Shown here: one piece after another, positions 5,972 to 13,741 of the stretch | How positions within the stretch are numbered: the first letter of the stretch is position 1 | Layout: every line of letters starts with the position of its first letter | NCBI GenBank assembly: GCA_016783355.1 | Contig: JADHWR010000024.1 | Location: forward strand, 1 to 16,649 | Reading direction: 5' to 3' | DNA from: Candidatus Omnitrophota bacterium | GTDB taxonomy: Bacteria; Omnitrophota; Gorgyraeia; Gygaellales; JAHJCI01 | Length of the DNA stretch: 16,649 bases | Notes under the pieces: model-generated | Told to the model about the DNA's origin: nothing | Database searches by the model: none | The model's input: only the letters and a program-made list of their open reading frames with translations | Position numbers and translations under genes: made by a program

Positions 5972-7116
5972 TTTAGTCCCAATAAACTAATCGTTTGATT
6001 ATAGCTTGTAAGCCGTCCCGCAAAACCAGATGTCTTTAATGGCGCAAGCTCCGCCTTTGTATATAAGCCAATTATTGAAGTCCCCGGCAGTTGAGATTTA
6101 AGGAGTCGGATTTCTTTATTAGCCTCCCTTGTCAGTAGATTATATCGTGAAACTGAATTGAAAGCGAGGATAAAATTTGGATGGAAGTTTACCTGTTCCT
6201 CTGTTGCTTTTTTTGTCGCCAAGAGCGCTGATTCTTTTGTGGAGACCATAAGATGTACTTTCGAATAAGGTGGAATCTGGCCCCCGCAGACGAGCCAACC
6301 CTCTTTTGTTATATCAATAATATTTCTTAAGAAATATCCTTCCTCTTCCGGTAAATCTATTCCTAATGGGTAAAGATAACTTAGGTACCTTAAATCCTTC
6401 TTCAGTTCAAGCAGGCTCTTGGCAAAATATTCTTCGTATAGGCTACTTGCGCTCTTGCCGTCAATCTTTTTAATTACGTTATCAGAAAATGCGCTGATTT
6501 CGTGCGGTTTTCCAATGGGGTTAAAGCCGTGTTTTATACTGAGAAAGTAGTTAAGTTTGCCTCCCCATAAGATACCAACGCTACTATTATTTGATGCCCC
6601 TTGGTTAAGATATCGCAATTTAGTACTTCCTCCAAATATGGGAAAGATAAATCCTAATCTTTCACCCAATCCTTTAAAAAATAAAGGATTTGCTAAAGAG
6701 TTGTCTGTAAAAGTTAAGGCAAAACTACGGGGGATATTTTTAAATCCATAAAGTAGGTTTTGGCCCAGTTCTTCACCGAGGGAGAGCGGGTCCTTGGGGG
6801 ATGAGTGGTTTTTAAGACCGGCACAATTTATGTAAACATTATTTAAACTAATCAGGGCAAAGGCAATTGCTGATTTTGAAAGCCGCTCTTGCGTAAATAC
6901 CACGGGCGCAATTGCACCAATTATCGGCGTGCCCCGGCCGATGCGAAAAGAGATAATTTTTGACAGGTTTGGATGGGCAAAGCGCTCAGTGGCAAAAAAT
7001 AAGACTAAATCAACTTCCGCGCCTTTTAGTTTCTTTTTTGCTTCTTCTATTGCCTCAAAAACAGCAGATTCAATTCTTCTGTCTTCGCTGATGCCTGTGC
7101 CTGCATAAATTGACAT
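5968..7116 (-). CDS. FIST domain sensory protein
   Basis: A 382-aa soluble protein with FIST_N (about 20-220) and FIST_C (about 230-365) domains. These are thought to bind small ligands such as amino acids in signal transduction. Typical blocks are SAVFEAIEEAKKKL and VDLVLFFATERFAHPN near the start, then GRGTPIIGAIAPVVF, FPIFGGSTKL, VGILWGG, and the C-terminal FILAFNSVSRYNLL and GTSIIGLYTKAELAPL. There is no signal peptide or membrane segment. Its stop overlaps the kinase start (ATGA-type), so ligand binding here probably modulates the kinase. The ATG follows the predicted -10 box by seven bases with no Shine-Dalgarno sequence, consistent with a leaderless mRNA. The ligand is unknown. Confidence 0.9.
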   Translation of the reverse strand: MSIYAGTGISEDRRIESAVFEAIEEAKKKLKGAEVDLVLFFATERFAHPNLSKIISFRIGRGTPIIGAIAPVVFTQERLSKSAIAFALISLNNVYINCAGLKNHSSPKDPLSLGEELGQNLLYGFKNIPRSFALTFTDNSLANPLFFKGLGERLGFIFPIFGGSTKLRYLNQGASNNSSVGILWGGKLNYFLSIKHGFNPIGKPHEISAFSDNVIKKIDGKSASSLYEEYFAKSLLELKKDLRYLSYLYPLGIDLPEEEGYFLRNIIDITKEGWLVCGGQIPPYSKVHLMVSTKESALLATKKATEEQVNFHPNFILAFNSVSRYNLLTREANKEIRLLKSQLPGTSIIGLYTKAELAPLKTSGFAGRLTSYNQTISLLGLK

Positions 7117-7122
7117 AGTTAA

Positions 7123-7151
7123 ATTATGCCATAGAGCATCTTTTACGTCAA
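7123..7151 (-). promoter_or_regulatory. Sigma70-like promoter for FIST-kinase-regulator operon, probably leaderless
   Basis: On the minus strand, TTGACG (7151-7146), a 17-bp spacer, then CATAAT (7128-7123). A start site seven bases downstream falls on the A of the FIST ATG (7116). No ribosome site fits in the gap, which supports the leaderless reading. Confidence 0.6.
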
Positions 7152-7158
7152 CATATTA

Positions 7159-7186
7159 TTGACTATTGACTGATGCTTGGTAAAAT
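7159..7186 (+). promoter_or_regulatory. Promoter for tRNA-Glu
   Basis: TTGACT (7159-7164), a 16-bp spacer, then TAAAAT (7181-7186). The expected start is about seven bases on, at 7193, the first base of the tRNA. It is back to back with the FIST promoter, whose -35 box ends eight bases away. A second TTGACT at 7166 has wrong spacing. Confidence 0.55.
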
Positions 7187-7192
7187 AAAAAA

Positions 7193-7267
7193 GGCGCTAT
7201 CGTCTAGCCTGGCCCAGGATGTCAGCTTCTCAAGCTGAAGACACGGGTTCAAATCCCGTTAGCGCTA
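7193..7267 (+). tRNA. tRNA-Glu (anticodon CTC)
   Basis: Cloverleaf: acceptor GGCGCTA (7193-7199) pairs with TAGCGCT (7260-7266), the first pair being G-T, with discriminator A7267. Anticodon stem TCAGC/GCTGA encloses loop TTCTCAA, anticodon CTC, reading GAG. T-arm is ACGGG-TTCAAAT-CCCGT. CCA is not encoded. Confidence 0.93.
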
Positions 7268-7284
7268 TTGAACTTAAAATTCTC

Positions 7285-7313
7285 TTGCATTATTTTTAAT
7301 TTTATGTTATAAA
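7285..7313 (+). promoter_or_regulatory. Possible promoter of the Tad-type operon
   Basis: TTGCAT (7285-7290), a 17-bp spacer, then TATAAA (7308-7313). A start near 7320 would leave only about three bases before ATG 7323. Either the first gene is also near-leaderless or transcription comes through from the tRNA-Glu promoter, in which case AGAGG (7314-7318) serves as ribosome site. Confidence 0.4.
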
Positions 7314-7322
7314 AGAGGCAAG

Positions 7323-7571
7323 ATGAGAGAGCATTTAGGATTTTTGAGGGTATCCAGTGCTATCATGAAAACAGCGGCCTGGATTTTTTTAATTTTAGGC
7401 CTGCTCGGAGGATTATCTATTCTGCGGGGAATTATGGTCATACCCGAGACCCCGCGCTGGATGGGATTGATTTTGATGCTCATTTACGCTTTTATCTTTC
7501 TCTTATTGTATCTTGTTAGCCGGATTGCTGATTTGCTAATCGATATTATTAATGAAATGAAAAGGGAATAA
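7323..7571 (+). CDS. Small two-helix membrane protein, first gene of Tad-type operon
   Basis: An 82-aa protein with two hydrophobic segments (about 18-38, AWIFLILGLLGGLSILRGIMV, and about 46-66, GLILMLIYAFIFLLLYLV), joined by a short loop IPETPRW, and a charged C-terminus DIINEMKRE. I do not recognise a family. The chosen ATG has AGAGG nearby. A later in-frame ATG at 7365 (MKTAAWIF) would still keep both membrane helices. It precedes the PpiC lipoprotein by ten bases and is in the same operon as cpaB and the secretin, so it may be an inner-membrane accessory of the pilus apparatus. That is inference from position only. Confidence 0.65.
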   Translation: MREHLGFLRVSSAIMKTAAWIFLILGLLGGLSILRGIMVIPETPRWMGLILMLIYAFIFLLLYLVSRIADLLIDIINEMKRE

Positions 7572-7581
7572 AGGAGGTCAA

Positions 7582-8514
7582 ATGTTACAGGTCAAAAGCC
7601 ATAAGGGTCAGATTACTCTCTTGCTTTTTGCTTTTTGTTTCTTGGTTGTTACTTGCGTATTGGTTGGCTGCGAAAATCTTCCCAATCCTTTTGCCAAAAA
7701 GGCAAAAGAAAAGACAGAATCACCTCTTGTCATTACCGGTACACTGATTGCCATGGTAAATAATATGCCAATTACCCTCGAAGACCTCAATGAGGAAATA
7801 ATCAATTATAATGCATTGGTTTCAGAAGAAAGGCCTGAGCTAAGGATAGTAACTCCTTCTCAGAGGCTTGACTATTTAAAGAATGAGATTGTCAGGCGCT
7901 CTCTTTTATACCAGGAGGCACAAGACCGGGGTCTGGATAGAAACCCTGATGTTCAACGCGCCTTAGAGAGAACCAAGCAGAACCTAATGGTAATGGAATT
8001 AGTTAAAGAGGAGGCAAATAAGGTAACAGTAGGCTCTACTGAAATTGAGAACTATTACAATCAGTATAAAGACGAACTGAAAGAGCCAGAGCAAAGACAC
8101 ATACGAGAGATAGTTGTTTTAACAGAAGCAGAGGCCAAGGATGTTCTTATTCAGCTTCTTCAGGGCACTGATTTTTCTACTTTAGCGCACCTGCATTCAA
8201 AGACAGCAAGTGCGAGAAAGGGAGGAGATTTAGGGTTTATCTCGCCGGGTAAAAGATTTGAGCAATTTGATAAGATTGCCTTCTCCGAGACCCTGGAGCC
8301 AGGCCAGCTCAGTAGTATCTTTAAAGGCGTAGATGGTTATTATGTCCTCAAGTTAGAGGCAAAGCGCGGAGGCAAACAAAGGACACTTTCTGAGATGTGG
8401 GATGATATTAAAAGGGGCCTGACATTTTTAAAACAGCAACAGCAGCTCGAAAATGTCGTTGGAGAGCTTTCAAGAAAAGCACGAATAGAAATTTACGAAG
8501 ATAAGGTAAAGTAA
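7582..8514 (+). CDS. PpiC/SurA-like peptidyl-prolyl isomerase lipoprotein
   Basis: A 310-aa envelope foldase or chaperone. Signal peptide with lipobox LVGC (lipid Cys30). A SurA/PrsA-like N-terminal helical region (about 55-165) contains MVNNMPITLEDLNEEI and RRSLLYQEAQDRGL. A parvulin domain (about 168-262) shows RHIREIVVLTEAEA, KGGDLGFISPGKR, FDKIAFSETLEPGQLSSIF and GYYVLKLEAKR. A C-terminal helix follows, as in SurA/PrsA. Parvulins catalyse cis-trans isomerisation of X-Pro bonds and help exported proteins fold. A perfect AAGGAGG site lies just before the ATG, suggesting strong translation. It is followed after five bases by cpaB, so it may assist the secretin or pilus components. The rotamase active-site residues cannot be assigned with certainty by eye. 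Confidence 0.88.
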   Translation: MLQVKSHKGQITLLLFAFCFLVVTCVLVGCENLPNPFAKKAKEKTESPLVITGTLIAMVNNMPITLEDLNEEIINYNALVSEERPELRIVTPSQRLDYLKNEIVRRSLLYQEAQDRGLDRNPDVQRALERTKQNLMVMELVKEEANKVTVGSTEIENYYNQYKDELKEPEQRHIREIVVLTEAEAKDVLIQLLQGTDFSTLAHLHSKTASARKGGDLGFISPGKRFEQFDKIAFSETLEPGQLSSIFKGVDGYYVLKLEAKRGGKQRTLSEMWDDIKRGLTFLKQQQQLENVVGELSRKARIEIYEDKVK

Positions 8515-8519
8515 AAAAT

Positions 8520-9410
8520 ATGCAAAAAAGACTTGCCCTTATTATCGGGGTTGTTTTAGCGGTTTTTGCCGTAATATTGGTTAATAGTTATTTAACCCAG
8601 CAGGAGCATCAGGCTCAAGAGAGATTAAAGAGACAACTCCATCAATGGCAGAAAAAACAAATCCCTGTTCTGGTCGCAAAAAAGGATATTGCGCGCGGCG
8701 CAGCTATTGAGTCTGATTCCTTTGAGGTAAATGTAATTCCCGAAGAATATATCCAACCACAAGCAGTTACATCTTATGATAGAATTAGCGGGATGGTCGC
8801 CAGTGTCTTGATTGCCAAAGGTGAACAGATTACCTTAAGCAAGCTAATTACAAAGGCGCAGGCGCAGGGCGATTCGCTGGCAATGACAACGCCTATTGGT
8901 AAGCGTGCAATTACGATTGCGGTAGATAATATTTCTTCTTTAGCCGGGATGATTAAACCCGGAGACTATGTCGATGTAATTGTTGCTGTTCCTGTCCCGG
9001 TGCAGACGCCCGACGGAAAGCAGGCAGTGCAGGTGGCAACGATTCCACTTTTTCAAAACATCTTAGTTTTAGCTGTTGGTCAGGAATTAAGGGCAGTGAA
9101 AAGACAGGCAGCGCGCTATGATGCCGCTAAAGAAGAAAAGACAGTTGCTTCCTTAATTACCTTAGCCGTATTACCCCAAGAGGCTAATCTAGTTTCCTTT
9201 GCCAGTGAGCAGGGAAAGATTCGCCTTGTGCTTCGTTCTCCGGCAGATTCAAAGATTCAACCAGTGCAAGCGGCGAGTTGGGAGACATTGCTTCAATATG
9301 TGATGCCGCAGGTGCCTGCTCCGCAACCGAGCAGCGAGGAAAAAGAACTGCCAAAGAAGCAAGTTGAGATTTATCGCGGATTGAAAAAGGAAGTAGTGAT
9401 TATCGAATGA
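8520..9410 (+). CDS. cpaB: Flp/Tad pilus assembly protein CpaB (RcpC)
   Basis: A 296-aa periplasmic pilus-assembly protein. One N-terminal membrane anchor (about 4-24, LALIIGVVLAVFAVILVNSYL), a helical linker, a SAF domain (about 48-112: IPVLVAKKDIARGAAIESD, then PQAVTSYDRISGMVASVLIAKGEQIT), and the RcpC/CpaB domain (about 125-255: GKRAITIAVDNISSLAGMIKPGDYVDVIV). A proline-rich C-terminal tail (VMPQVPAPQPSSEEKELP) follows. The SAF fold is shared with antifreeze proteins and FlgA; in Tad systems CpaB/RcpC works with the secretin. The stop overlaps the secretin start by four bases, which implies coupled translation. Confidence 0.93.
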   Translation: MQKRLALIIGVVLAVFAVILVNSYLTQQEHQAQERLKRQLHQWQKKQIPVLVAKKDIARGAAIESDSFEVNVIPEEYIQPQAVTSYDRISGMVASVLIAKGEQITLSKLITKAQAQGDSLAMTTPIGKRAITIAVDNISSLAGMIKPGDYVDVIVAVPVPVQTPDGKQAVQVATIPLFQNILVLAVGQELRAVKRQAARYDAAKEEKTVASLITLAVLPQEANLVSFASEQGKIRLVLRSPADSKIQPVQAASWETLLQYVMPQVPAPQPSSEEKELPKKQVEIYRGLKKEVVIIE

Positions 9411-10984
9411 GAAAAGCAATTTTATTTTTCCTTTTCTTTTTCAGTTTTAATTTATCCTGTGCTAGCCAGGAGATTGAGGAGATTTTGTATATTGGCCAGA
9501 CAAAGATTATCCCTGTCTATGAACCTGTGCGCGTTGCCATTGGGAAACCAGAGGTAGCTGATATTGCCGCAGTTGATAGCAGGCAGGTAACTATTATTGC
9601 AAAAGGCGCAGGCACGACCAATCTCGTCTGGTGGGATAATTTTGGTGAGCAGTCGATAAAGATTCGCGTCTATCCAGAGGATATGAGCGAGATAAAGTTG
9701 CGTATCGATAATCTCCTTAAGTCATTGAGTCTTGACGGTGTTTATACCCAGGCTGTAGAGAGTGAGGCCAAGATTTTACTCTTAGGCGAGGTAAAAAAGC
9801 CTGAGGATTTAGAGCGAATCGATACTCTGTTGGGCCCATTGAAGGCAAAGACCATAAATCTTATCCAGGTTAAAGAGGAGAAGAAAGAAGAGCTGGCAAA
9901 CGTAGATATTGATGTTCAGGTTTTAGAGGTAAGTAAGGATGGGACAAAGACCCTCGGGCTTACCTGGCCAGGAAGTTTCAGCTTAAGCGAACCAGGGGTT
10001 ACTACGCCTTATTCATCAGCGATATTTAATATACCTACATATACACGCACTGCCTTTAGTCTAAAGCTTGACTTTTTGATTCAGGAGGGCAAGGCGCGTA
10101 TTCTCTCGCGACCCCATCTTACCTGTCAGAGCGGCAAAGAGGCCGAGTTATTGGTAGGCGGGGAAAAGCCTATTTTTACGACAAGTATTGGCGAAACAGA
10201 AACAACAGATACGGAAGTAGAGTATAAAGAATACGGCATAAAATTAAATGTGCGACCAACTATTGTTGATGATAATCGCATTAATCTTGCCCTCAATATT
10301 GATGTCAGCGATATTGAGACAGCAGAGGTATTAGCCGAGTATAGTGATGCAGGAGTGATTACCAAGACAACTGCACGCGCTTATCCTTTAATTAAGCGTT
10401 CAACCTCAACAGAGCTCATCCTTGAAAATAATCAGACAATGGTCATCAGCGGTCTGATTAGGCAAAAGACTGAGGAGGATTTGCGCAAGGTTCCCTGGTT
10501 GGCAGATATTCCTGTGCTGGGATTATTTTTTAGAAAGAGAGAAATCAAGACTGGTGGCGGTTCTGGCGAAAGAGGTGATACAGAGTTGATTATTACCCTT
10601 ACCCCTTCGATCATTCGCCGGCAAGAACCGCGGCCTGTACCGCAGATAAAGCAAATCAGGCCTTCTATTGACTCAAAAGAGAAGAAAATAAGTTCGCCTT
10701 TGAGTAAATACAGCGGAATTATTAGGCAATCTATATTAAGTAATTTGATTTATCCTGTAGAGGCAAAAAGCGCAGGTTTAACAGGCAAGGTAATTTTAAG
10801 TCTGCATTTATTCCATACAGGCAAACTTTTAGAGGCAAAGATTAAGCAGTCCTCGGGCAGCACTCTTTTAGACAATAATAGCGTAGATTTCGCGATGCGC
10901 ACTTCTCCCTTTCCTCCTTTTCTATCAGAGATAAAAGAAGAGAGCCTTTGGATAGACATTCCAATTATCTATAATTTAGATTAG
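9407..10984 (+). CDS. cpaC: Tad-type secretin (CpaC/RcpA) with C-terminal TonB-like domain
   Basis: A 525-aa outer-membrane channel protein. It has a signal peptide (about 1-20), a pilus-secretin N-terminal domain (about 23-90: ILYIGQTKIIPVYEPVRVAI and VTIIAKGAGTTNLVWWD), a BON-like domain (about 92-155) and the secretin core (about 165-403). Core motifs are VDIDVQVLEVSKDGTKTLG, RILSRPHLTCQSGKEAELLVGG, IKLNVRPTI and VPWLADIPVLGLFFR, ending in ELIITLTPSII. A linker (404-432) leads to an unusual 90-residue C-terminal domain. There IIRQSILSNLIYPVEAKSAG, LTGKVILSLHLFHTGKLLEA, KQSSGSTLLDNNSV and SPFPPF match the TonB C-terminal domain pattern. Typical CpaC proteins end at the secretin core. The domain might bind an outer-membrane or cell-wall partner. 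Confidence 0.92.
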   Translation: MRKAILFFLFFFSFNLSCASQEIEEILYIGQTKIIPVYEPVRVAIGKPEVADIAAVDSRQVTIIAKGAGTTNLVWWDNFGEQSIKIRVYPEDMSEIKLRIDNLLKSLSLDGVYTQAVESEAKILLLGEVKKPEDLERIDTLLGPLKAKTINLIQVKEEKKEELANVDIDVQVLEVSKDGTKTLGLTWPGSFSLSEPGVTTPYSSAIFNIPTYTRTAFSLKLDFLIQEGKARILSRPHLTCQSGKEAELLVGGEKPIFTTSIGETETTDTEVEYKEYGIKLNVRPTIVDDNRINLALNIDVSDIETAEVLAEYSDAGVITKTTARAYPLIKRSTSTELILENNQTMVISGLIRQKTEEDLRKVPWLADIPVLGLFFRKREIKTGGGSGERGDTELIITLTPSIIRRQEPRPVPQIKQIRPSIDSKEKKISSPLSKYSGIIRQSILSNLIYPVEAKSAGLTGKVILSLHLFHTGKLLEAKIKQSSGSTLLDNNSVDFAMRTSPFPPFLSEIKEESLWIDIPIIYNLD

Positions 10985-11002
10985 AATAGAAACAAGAAAC
11001 AG

Positions 11003-13120
11003 ATGGCGAAGAAAATCGCAATTTTTAACACAAAGGGCGGTGTAGGCAAGAGCTTTATTGCCGCTAATCTCTCTGTTGCCCTGGCAACAAACCAGAAGAA
11101 AAAGGTTCTTTTGCTTGATTTGGATGTAACAGCGCCGGGTGATCCGGCACGTATGTTAAATATCAGTGCGCAAAAGAGCCTCGCTGATAGTGAGCCTTCT
11201 AAAGATTTATTAATTGGCACTTCTTTCGGAGTTGATTTTTTAGCCGGTATTTTAAGACCTCAACAGGCTTATCAGCTCTCTACCGAAAAGTTAAATGCCG
11301 CATTTAGTTTTTTCGATACACTCTATGATTATTTTATTATTGATGCAGGCGATTTGTTCAGCCGTAATTTTATTACTACTCTGGAGCAGGCAAACCTTCT
11401 TCTTTTAGCGCTCAGTCCGGACATCCTTTCTGTTTATCAGATTAAATGGCTTTTAGAGACACTCCCGTCTTTGGGCTTCCCCTTAAAAATAGCCAAGATT
11501 GTTTTGAATCGTGCAGAGAGTGCCTCGTCAATCAGCTGGCAGGAGATAAAAGTAAGTTTACCCGTCGAGATTCTTGCCTCTATTCCTTCGCAAGGTAAAA
11601 TTGCCATGCATGCCTTGAATCGGGGCGTTCCTGTTTTTGCCGACAGTCCTAAAAGCCGCATTAGTTTAGCGATAAAGGGTTTAAGCGACAGGTTAAATGA
11701 TGAGTCGATCTATCTTAAGCCTGTCAAAATTGACCAATTGCGACTTAAGGATGTTTCTTTTGTGCAAACGCCGGATTTCTGGGGTGAGGCGCGCGTTGTT
11801 AAATCTTTAGAAAAAAAAGAACTACCCAGGGAATTTGACGAAAAAACCCTGCTTAAAAAACAGATACATACCCGGCTTATTGAAAGCTTAAATTTAAAGA
11901 GGTTGGATTTGGGTGTTTTTTCTGATCCCCAAAAATTAGAAGAATTAAGGCAAAGGGCACGAAATTTGGTTTCTGAGTTATTGGCTGAGCTGGCAGGCAG
12001 TTTTGTTCAACAAGAACAGGAGCGCAAGCTTTTTATAAAAGAGATTATGGATGAGGCTTTGGGACTGGGCCCATTGGAGGATTTATTAAACGACCCGGCG
12101 ATAACCGATATTATGGTCAATAATAAGGATGAGGTTTATATTGAGCGCTATGGCAAGATTGAGATTACCAATAAGAAGTTTATCTCTAATGAGCAGGTGG
12201 GGGTAATTATTGAGCGCATTATTGCTCCATTGGGTCGCCGCATTGATGAGTCAGTGCCGATGGTGGATGCACGTCTTGCTGATGGCTCGCGCGTTAATGC
12301 AATAATTCATCCTCTTTCTTTAACCGGGCCGTGCCTGACCATCAGAAAGTTTGGCAAGGAGCGATTGACCCTTGAGAGACTGAAGGAGTTAGGGACGCTG
12401 GATGATGCAATAGCTGAGTTTCTGCGGGCCTGTGTTTTTGGAAGGAAAAATATGATTGTTTCTGGGGGCACAGGAAGCGGTAAAACTACAGTGTTAAATG
12501 TGCTTTCTTCTTTTATTCCCGACAATGAGCGTATCCTCACTATTGAGGATGCGGCAGAGTTAAAATTACGTCAAAATCATTGGGTGCGTCTGGAATCAAG
12601 GCCTCCAAATATTGAAGGCAAGGGTGCAATTACGATTAGAGACTTATTTAGAAATAGCCTGAGAATGCGTCCAGACAGGATTATTATTGGTGAATGTCGT
12701 GGCATCGAGTCTTTAGATATGTTGCAGGCAATGAATACTGGTCATGATGGTTCAATGACTACTATCCATGCCAATTCAACCCATGATGTTCTTAGCCGGC
12801 TTGACTCGATGATTTTAATGTCAGGGATGGAGCTGCCGATTCGTGCTATCCGTGAGATGATTGCCTCAGCTGTTGACATTATTGTGCAAACGGCGCGCCT
12901 TGTTGATGGCTCGCGCAAGGTCATCCAAATCACAGAGATATCGGGTATGCGTGATGAGATGCATATTGATTTGCATGATATTTTTGTTTTCCGTCAAACA
13001 AGTTTTGAGGAAGGGGGTAAAATCCTCGGTGAGTTTAAATCTACGGGGATCGCCCCTACTTTTTTGGACGAGATTAAACTAAGGGGTATTGCCCTAAACG
13101 AAAACATCTTCAGGGAGTAG
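11003..13120 (+). CDS. Fused TadZ/CpaE-like ATPase and TadA/CpaF secretion motor ATPase
   Basis: A 705-aa cytoplasmic protein joining two Tad components. Residues 1-235 are a MinD/ParA-type ATPase (CpaE/TadZ) with deviant Walker A KGGVGKS (11-17), VLLLDLDVTAPGDPARML, and FIIDAGD in the switch region; family members place the pilus machine at the membrane. A linker (about 236-285) leads to residues 286-705, a type II/IV secretion ATPase (CpaF/TadA). That part has LLNDPAITDIMVNNKDEVYIE, Walker A GGTGSGKT (488-495), Asp box IEDAAEL (514-520), Walker B region RIIIGECRG with E564, and His box TTIHANS. Both halves retain key residues. In most Tad operons these are two genes. It starts 18 bases after the secretin and ends the Tad genes visible here. 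No stop or frameshift at the junction suggests an assembly error. Confidence 0.93.
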   Translation: MAKKIAIFNTKGGVGKSFIAANLSVALATNQKKKVLLLDLDVTAPGDPARMLNISAQKSLADSEPSKDLLIGTSFGVDFLAGILRPQQAYQLSTEKLNAAFSFFDTLYDYFIIDAGDLFSRNFITTLEQANLLLLALSPDILSVYQIKWLLETLPSLGFPLKIAKIVLNRAESASSISWQEIKVSLPVEILASIPSQGKIAMHALNRGVPVFADSPKSRISLAIKGLSDRLNDESIYLKPVKIDQLRLKDVSFVQTPDFWGEARVVKSLEKKELPREFDEKTLLKKQIHTRLIESLNLKRLDLGVFSDPQKLEELRQRARNLVSELLAELAGSFVQQEQERKLFIKEIMDEALGLGPLEDLLNDPAITDIMVNNKDEVYIERYGKIEITNKKFISNEQVGVIIERIIAPLGRRIDESVPMVDARLADGSRVNAIIHPLSLTGPCLTIRKFGKERLTLERLKELGTLDDAIAEFLRACVFGRKNMIVSGGTGSGKTTVLNVLSSFIPDNERILTIEDAAELKLRQNHWVRLESRPPNIEGKGAITIRDLFRNSLRMRPDRIIIGECRGIESLDMLQAMNTGHDGSMTTIHANSTHDVLSRLDSMILMSGMELPIRAIREMIASAVDIIVQTARLVDGSRKVIQITEISGMRDEMHIDLHDIFVFRQTSFEEGGKILGEFKSTGIAPTFLDEIKLRGIALNENIFRE

Positions 13121-13149
13121 TCCTTCCCAGCAATTAAAGAGGTAGAAAA

Positions 13150-13344
13150 ATGGAAGTGAAAGAATTAATCTTCAAGGAGATAGAAAATGTTCCTGAGCCC
13201 TATCTTATGGAAATACTGGATTTTATCCGCTTTTTAGAGAACAAGGTTTTGGAGCAGAAGATGGAACTTGCATTAGCAAGTGAAGCATCTCTTGGGAAAG
13301 ATTGGCTAAAACCTGATGAGGATAAAGCATGGGAAGCTTTGTAA
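13150..13344 (+). CDS. DUF2281-like antitoxin
   Basis: A 64-aa acidic protein: KELIFKEIENVPEPYLMEIL, then DFIRFLENK, then a less ordered C-terminus KDWLKPDEDKAWEAL. The pattern of an N-terminal helix pair around 'IxxVPEPYLMEILDFIRFL' is that of small antitoxins of the DUF2281 family, which neutralise a toxin encoded next door. The flexible, negative C-terminus is what usually wraps the toxin. GAGG lies about seven bases upstream of the ATG. It overlaps the toxin gene by 16 bases. Such antitoxins often repress their own promoter, but no clear operator is visible in the 29-base gap after the Tad gene. Confidence 0.8.
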   Translation: MEVKELIFKEIENVPEPYLMEILDFIRFLENKVLEQKMELALASEASLGKDWLKPDEDKAWEAL

Positions 13345-13667
13345 AAGGGGATGTAGCAGTTGTTCCTTTCCCCTTCTCAGATTTAACCAGGGCTAAAAGA
13401 CGGCCGGCTTTGGTAATTGCAGAGTTAGAAGGCGACGATTTAATCCTTTGTCAGATAACCAGCCAGTCTATTAAAGATAGATACGCAGTTTCAATTGACG
13501 AAAGTGATTTTAAAATCGGAACACTTAGACGAAAGAGCAATGTGCGACCAAACCGTATATTTACAGCAGACTACCATATTATCCTCTATCGAGCCGGCCA
13601 TCTTAAACCTCAAAAGATCGATCAGGTAATCAAAGAAATAGTAGATATTCTCCGACCAAATATTTAG
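13329..13667 (+). CDS. MazF/PemK-like endoribonuclease toxin
   Basis: A 112-aa toxin of the MazF/PemK/CcdB fold. FVKGDVAVVPFPFSDLTRAKRRPALVI is the signature opening: a Gly-Asp turn, then the basic RRPALVI strand. It continues DDLILCQITSQS and ends with helix KIDQVIKEIVDIL. MazF-like proteins cut mRNA at short sequences and stop growth when the antitoxin is degraded. The RR of TRAKRRPALVI and the T/S of QITSQS sit where catalytic residues lie in the family, so activity is plausible. It partners with the overlapping upstream antitoxin gene. The pair sits where tadB and tadC would normally follow tadA, which may mark an insertion. Confidence 0.9.
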   Translation: MGSFVKGDVAVVPFPFSDLTRAKRRPALVIAELEGDDLILCQITSQSIKDRYAVSIDESDFKIGTLRRKSNVRPNRIFTADYHIILYRAGHLKPQKIDQVIKEIVDILRPNI

Positions 13668-13741
13668 CAAGAACCGTCCCTCGGATAACAAATGAAAGAT
13701 GATTAATAAGGATTCTTAGAGAGATTCTTAACGCAGTTAAA

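Noticed and set aside
10981..11220. 79-codon minus-strand frame over the TadZ start
   Set aside because: Antisense to a clear ParA-type Walker A region and with no recognisable product.
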